In this document: in pieces, positions 5,747 through 7,953 of the stretch | Numbering within the stretch: position 1 is the first letter of the stretch | Layout of the letters: each line of letters opens with the position of its first letter | DNA from: CAZQYC01 sp043746555 | GTDB lineage: Bacteria > Pseudomonadota > Gammaproteobacteria > Steroidobacterales > Steroidobacteraceae | Direction of reading: 5' to 3' | Length of the DNA: 7,953 nucleotides | NCBI GenBank assembly: GCA_043746555.1 | Contig: JAYTQU010000202.1 | Location: 1 to 7,953, forward strand | Made by a program: the position numbers and the translations under genes | The notes under the pieces: generated by a model | What the model saw: the letters and a program-made list of their open reading frames with translations, nothing else | What the model was told of the DNA's origin: nothing | Databases searched by the model: none

Positions 5747-6109
5747 ATGGAAATTAGCCGTCTGTGCGATAACGAACATCGAAGCCGGTCGTCTATGCGG
5801 CGCGCATCGGCAATCTGCTCGTCGCCGGCACCAAAGCCGGTGCGGTCGTATGGACCGGCAGTGAATCCAGCCGTGCGTGCAAACGGCGTGCTGACATTGC
5901 ACCTCGCACCGGATCAAATTCTCGCCGCGCTTAGTCTTGAGTTCGCGGACGATCTGCGTGCTCCGCAGATAGAGGAATTAGTGATCGACATCGAGCGCCG
6001 TATTCGAGCCACTCATCCCGAAGTTGTGACGCTGTTCGTTAAGCCTCAGACCGCCGCGACGTTTAGAGAAGGCGTTCCCCAACGATTCGGCGATTCGCCC
6101 GCGCCATAG
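5747..6109 (+). pseudogene. C-terminal remnant of a CDF-type cation efflux transporter
   Basis: From about 5860 this frame matches the cytoplasmic dimerisation domain of cation diffusion facilitators: NPAVRANGVLTLHLAPDQ, then ILAALSLEFADDL, IEELVIDIERRIRATHPEV and LFVKPQT. Full members (~300 residues) have six membrane helices before this domain, and none is present here: the sequence before it is polar and runs into the start region of the opposing GGDEF gene. In the next frame, near 5800-5840, NLLVAGTKAG resembles the segment just before the domain in intact transporters (LLIGE-like), which suggests a frameshift as well as an upstream deletion. The ATG at 5747 has AAGG upstream, so a 120-residue soluble product could still be made; an in-frame ATG at 5681 overlaps the GGDEF start. 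I judge this a decayed gene. A stand-alone regulatory domain is the alternative. Confidence 0.6.
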
Positions 6110-6158
6110 CGTGACGAACGATTGTCGGAGTCTTGCTCATAGGTATTTTGTTGCGGAC

Positions 6159-7010
6159 CTAACGTTCGGATTTTTCGCCTTCGCGTTCCGCCACAGCTGC
6201 CCAATAGCCGGAACGTCGATAATGCTCGTGGATATCCATTTCTTCCTGACGGTTGAGTTGGCTATCCGAATCGTATGGCGGCGCGTCTTTCACTGCTTGA
6301 CGCGTCAGATTGACCGACACGGTTTTCTCCGCCCAACTCACGTTTTGTAGCCATTCGGACGCAATGAGCACTTCGTGACCGAGCCACCAATGACTCGTAT
6401 TTACAATCAAGTAACGGATCGCCCAAGTCTCTTCATCGACGAGCAGGCCCTTTATGTGTCCGATGTCGCCATCGGTTGCATCGATGTGATACCCGATGAC
6501 CTCCTCGCAACTGCGCAGATTCAGATCGTCATTTTCGTGCCGCTTTGCTTTCGCTTGTTCGAACAGTTTGGCCGTTTCAGGCGGCACGGCATTCGACGGC
6601 GCTGTCGAGCCGGCATAGCTCGGCGTCCCGATGGTGGCGGGCATCATCAAGCCAGGGTAACCCCAGCCGCCCCAGAGTCCGGAACCTCCCCAATAATAGG
6701 GATAACCGTAATACCCGAGGTATTCTATTTCCTGTTGTCGCGACACCGGCTTATCGGTGTTAATGTCGGGGCTGTTCCTCATTTGCTCCTTGGTGATGGC
6801 AACCGGCAGAAGCTTGTCCCGCCAATTCGCCTTGCCGATCGCAATCGGCGAAATCAACACTTTGCGACTCGACAACCAAGCGCCGGTTTCGACGATGAGA
6901 TAACGAATGACCCAGCTTTCGTCGTCGAAATAGAAATCTTTGACATGACCTATCGCGCCGTCGGTCGCGTGAATGGCGTAGTCCTGCAAATCGTGCATGC
7001 TGCGTAACAT
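6159..7010 (-). CDS. Protein with two PRC-barrel domains
   Basis: A 283-residue soluble protein with two copies of the PRC-barrel, a small beta fold shared by photosynthetic reaction-centre subunit H and the ribosome maturation factor RimM. Copy 1 spans ~1-85 (HDLQDYAIHATDGAIGHVKD, then WVIRYLIVETG and KVLISP); copy 2 spans ~165-245 (VIGYHIDATDGDIGHIKG, then WAIRYLIVNTS and EVLIAS). The two copies share DGxIGHxKxxxxDxExWxIRYLIV. They are joined by a linker rich in Gly, Tyr and Trp (YLGYYGYPYYWGGSGLWGGW, 97-116), then a charged helix (ETAKLFEQAKAKRHENDD). The C-terminus is charged. There is no signal peptide or membrane segment. The ATG has AAGGAG 8 bases upstream. Proteins of this type are common near CsbD, BON and ferritin-like genes in stress loci, but no reaction is known. 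Confidence 0.9.
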   Translation of the reverse strand: MLRSMHDLQDYAIHATDGAIGHVKDFYFDDESWVIRYLIVETGAWLSSRKVLISPIAIGKANWRDKLLPVAITKEQMRNSPDINTDKPVSRQQEIEYLGYYGYPYYWGGSGLWGGWGYPGLMMPATIGTPSYAGSTAPSNAVPPETAKLFEQAKAKRHENDDLNLRSCEEVIGYHIDATDGDIGHIKGLLVDEETWAIRYLIVNTSHWWLGHEVLIASEWLQNVSWAEKTVSVNLTRQAVKDAPPYDSDSQLNRQEEMDIHEHYRRSGYWAAVAEREGEKSER

Positions 7011-7197
7011 TATTGCTACTCCTTAAAAGAATGCCGAACGATGAGCATTCGACGAATTGAATCTGCATCGGACGATCCGCGCGACTGAGTAATACTAGTG
7101 GCTGCAAGATTCGCGATTAACGATAACGAAGTGACGTATTGCTGGTAACTATTCGACCACAAGTCGATCCGTCAGTCTGTACGCTGTCGAACCCCGC

Positions 7198-7225
7198 GCG
7201 TGTTTTAGATTGGCCGCGTGTTTTA
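7198..7225 (+). repeat. Short direct repeat GCGTGTTTTA
   Basis: The 10-mer gcgtgtttta occurs at 7198-7207 and 7216-7225, 18 bases apart, inside the gene-free spacer. This places the copies on nearly the same face of the helix (under two turns), which would suit a protein-binding site, but two copies of a 10-mer may also be chance. Confidence 0.4.
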
Positions 7226-7536
7226 AACGGCAGAGAGACTGCGTCGCGCCGGTACCGAATGGTCCGTGCTGATCGACTATGCATGACGATCACATGCCGG
7301 TTTCGATCAATCGAATTTTGCGAATGCAGTTTCGATTTCTGCGTAAATCGACTCGCTTGTTGAAAATGTCCGGAGACTCGACCTTTAATCCGCCGGCAAA
7401 TAATTTCCGACTCGATCGAGCGTTTTGCTGGTTCGGGAATCCGCCCTGCTAATTTGCAGGTGCCATCATCGACCATGCCGACATAAAATTGGATATTGAG
7501 GCTGTCGCAGGCAGAACGAGCTGCCCACTGTTGATA

Positions 7537-7555
7537 AACTTGGGTTGGTCAAGTT
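7537..7555 (-). terminator. Weak hairpin after the nucleotidyltransferase gene
   Basis: AACTTG (7537-7542) and CAAGTT (7550-7555) form a 6-bp AT-rich stem with a 7-base loop, 24 bases after the stop of the right-edge gene. On the minus strand the second arm runs into CAAGTTTATC, a short T stretch. The stem is weak, so termination is only possible. Confidence 0.3.
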
Positions 7556-7579
7556 GAGATGGCGCCTACTGCGGCGAAT

Positions 7580-7953
7580 TCATAGAAGCATCTGCTGCTG
7601 AGCCAAATTGAGCGATCCACTCATTGGCGCGAACTCGGGCGCGAACTCGTCTACCGACGAGTGCCATTCGGGTAGCTGCTGCAGAACCGCAGCCACCCTC
7701 TTTGGCGTTCCTAAATCGCTCCATCCGCACGGCGGCACCGGCAGCACTCGCAACGCGGATTCAACGCCCTGCATCAAGTGTCCGGAGAAATCGATCGTGG
7801 GAAGTTGGCGATACACATACGTCGCCGCAACGGGATTGGTCGGACAAAATTTGTCGCGAGCCACCACGGCGCGCATGTCCTCGACAATCTGCGCACAGTG
7901 CCGCATAAACAACCTTAGTAGCGCTTGCGCGCGGGCAACGACAATGAAGACAT
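7580..7953 (-). CDS. Sugar-phosphate nucleotidyltransferase, C-terminal part (cut by window edge)
   Basis: The frame is open from the right edge, so only the last 123 residues are seen. They resemble the C-terminal portion of mannose-1-phosphate guanylyltransferase-like enzymes, which make NDP-sugars for polysaccharides. The pattern is a hydrophobic strand FIVVARAQALLRLF, a helix, then YRQLPTIDFSGHLM and VLPVPPCGWSDLGTPKRV. The IDFS segment and the gWsDlGtp-Rv segment are typical of this family near its end. The catalytic N-terminal nucleotide-binding motif lies outside the window. After the conserved part comes a ~30-residue tail holding a duplicated EFAP (from gcgcgaactcg repeated at 7627). 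The only in-frame start near the edge is a TTG at 7912 that would cut the domain, so it is not the true start. Substrate specificity is unknown, and no partner gene is visible downstream. Confidence 0.75.
   Translation of the reverse strand, partial: VFIVVARAQALLRLFMRHCAQIVEDMRAVVARDKFCPTNPVAATYVYRQLPTIDFSGHLMQGVESALRVLPVPPCGWSDLGTPKRVAAVLQQLPEWHSSVDEFAPEFAPMSGSLNLAQQQMLL
7627..7650 (-). repeat. 12-bp tandem duplication in the nucleotidyltransferase tail
   Basis: gcgcgaactcgg is followed at once by gcgcgaactcgt, differing in one base. It encodes EFAP twice on the minus strand, in the variable tail beyond the conserved domain. It is probably a small in-frame slippage duplication without functional meaning. 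Confidence 0.75.

Larger units (their letters stand above)
7011..7579. other. 569-bp spacer without a supported gene
   Basis: Frames on both strands are open for up to about 120 codons (minus 7117-7476, plus 7139-7363), but both look random, lack good ribosome sites and match no family I recognise. The minus frame can be extended to about 7550 (VYQQWAARSACDSLNIQFYV) without a start codon, so it could be a decayed gene. A weak promoter candidate for the PRC gene is minus-strand TTAATC (7115-7120) and TAGTAT (7092-7097) with a 17-base gap. GAATGC/GCATTC (7029-7050) form a 6-bp inverted repeat in the PRC leader. Confidence 0.45.

Noticed and set aside
6375..7007. Plus-strand open frame of 210 codons
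   Set aside because: It lies wholly antisense to the PRC-barrel gene, whose two conserved domains and strong ribosome site are clear. Its product matches no family I recognise.
7117..7476. Minus-strand open frame of 119 codons in the right spacer
   Set aside because: There is no Shine-Dalgarno site, composition looks random and no motif is recognised. Noted only as a possible relic in the spacer entry.

Overview
The window looks like a chromosomal stretch from a Gram-negative bacterium, most likely a soil or freshwater beta- or gammaproteobacterium. The evidence is an outer-membrane beta-barrel with a terminal Phe, three lipoproteins with lipoboxes, an OmpA-type peptidoglycan-binding domain, and moderately GC-rich sequence with clear Shine-Dalgarno sites. 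No rRNA, tRNA, CRISPR array, transposase or phage gene was found. Genus-level assignment is not possible from the sequence alone.

Layout: a plus-strand outer-membrane beta-barrel gene (127-729) converges, across a perfect 9-bp hairpin, on a run of minus-strand genes. In order of transcription (right to left), the minus-strand genes are: a truncated sugar-nucleotidyltransferase at the right edge (7580-7953); a 569-bp spacer with no convincing gene; a protein with two PRC-barrel domains (6159-7010); a soluble GGDEF diguanylate cyclase (4953-5699); a two-gene DUF4398 / DUF4398-OmpA lipoprotein operon (4239-4649 and 3187-4218); a CsbD-family stress protein (2750-3019); and a BON-domain lipoprotein, Mn/Fe superoxide dismutase and ferritin-like diiron protein in a tight cluster (2137-2454, 1436-2128, 836-1408). 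Between the PRC and GGDEF genes, on the plus strand, lies what appears to be the C-terminal remnant of a cation diffusion facilitator (CDF) metal transporter (5747-6109).

How the genes fit together: CsbD, BON/OsmY-like, PRC-barrel, ferritin-like and SOD proteins are all typical of general, osmotic and oxidative stress regulons of proteobacteria. The DUF4398/OmpA lipoproteins probably tie the outer membrane to peptidoglycan. The reasonable reading is an envelope and oxidative stress island. SOD would remove superoxide, the ferritin-like protein may handle iron or peroxide, and the BON and OmpA-like lipoproteins would stabilise the envelope. The SOD is translationally linked to the BON gene by a Shine-Dalgarno site that overlaps the BON stop codon.

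No clearly new defence or mobile system is visible. The points most worth a second look are the truncated CDF transporter, the mixed metal-specificity residues of the SOD, the exact 42-residue tandem repeat in the OmpA lipoprotein, the C-terminally extended CsbD protein, and a bulged inverted repeat across the end of the diguanylate cyclase gene.
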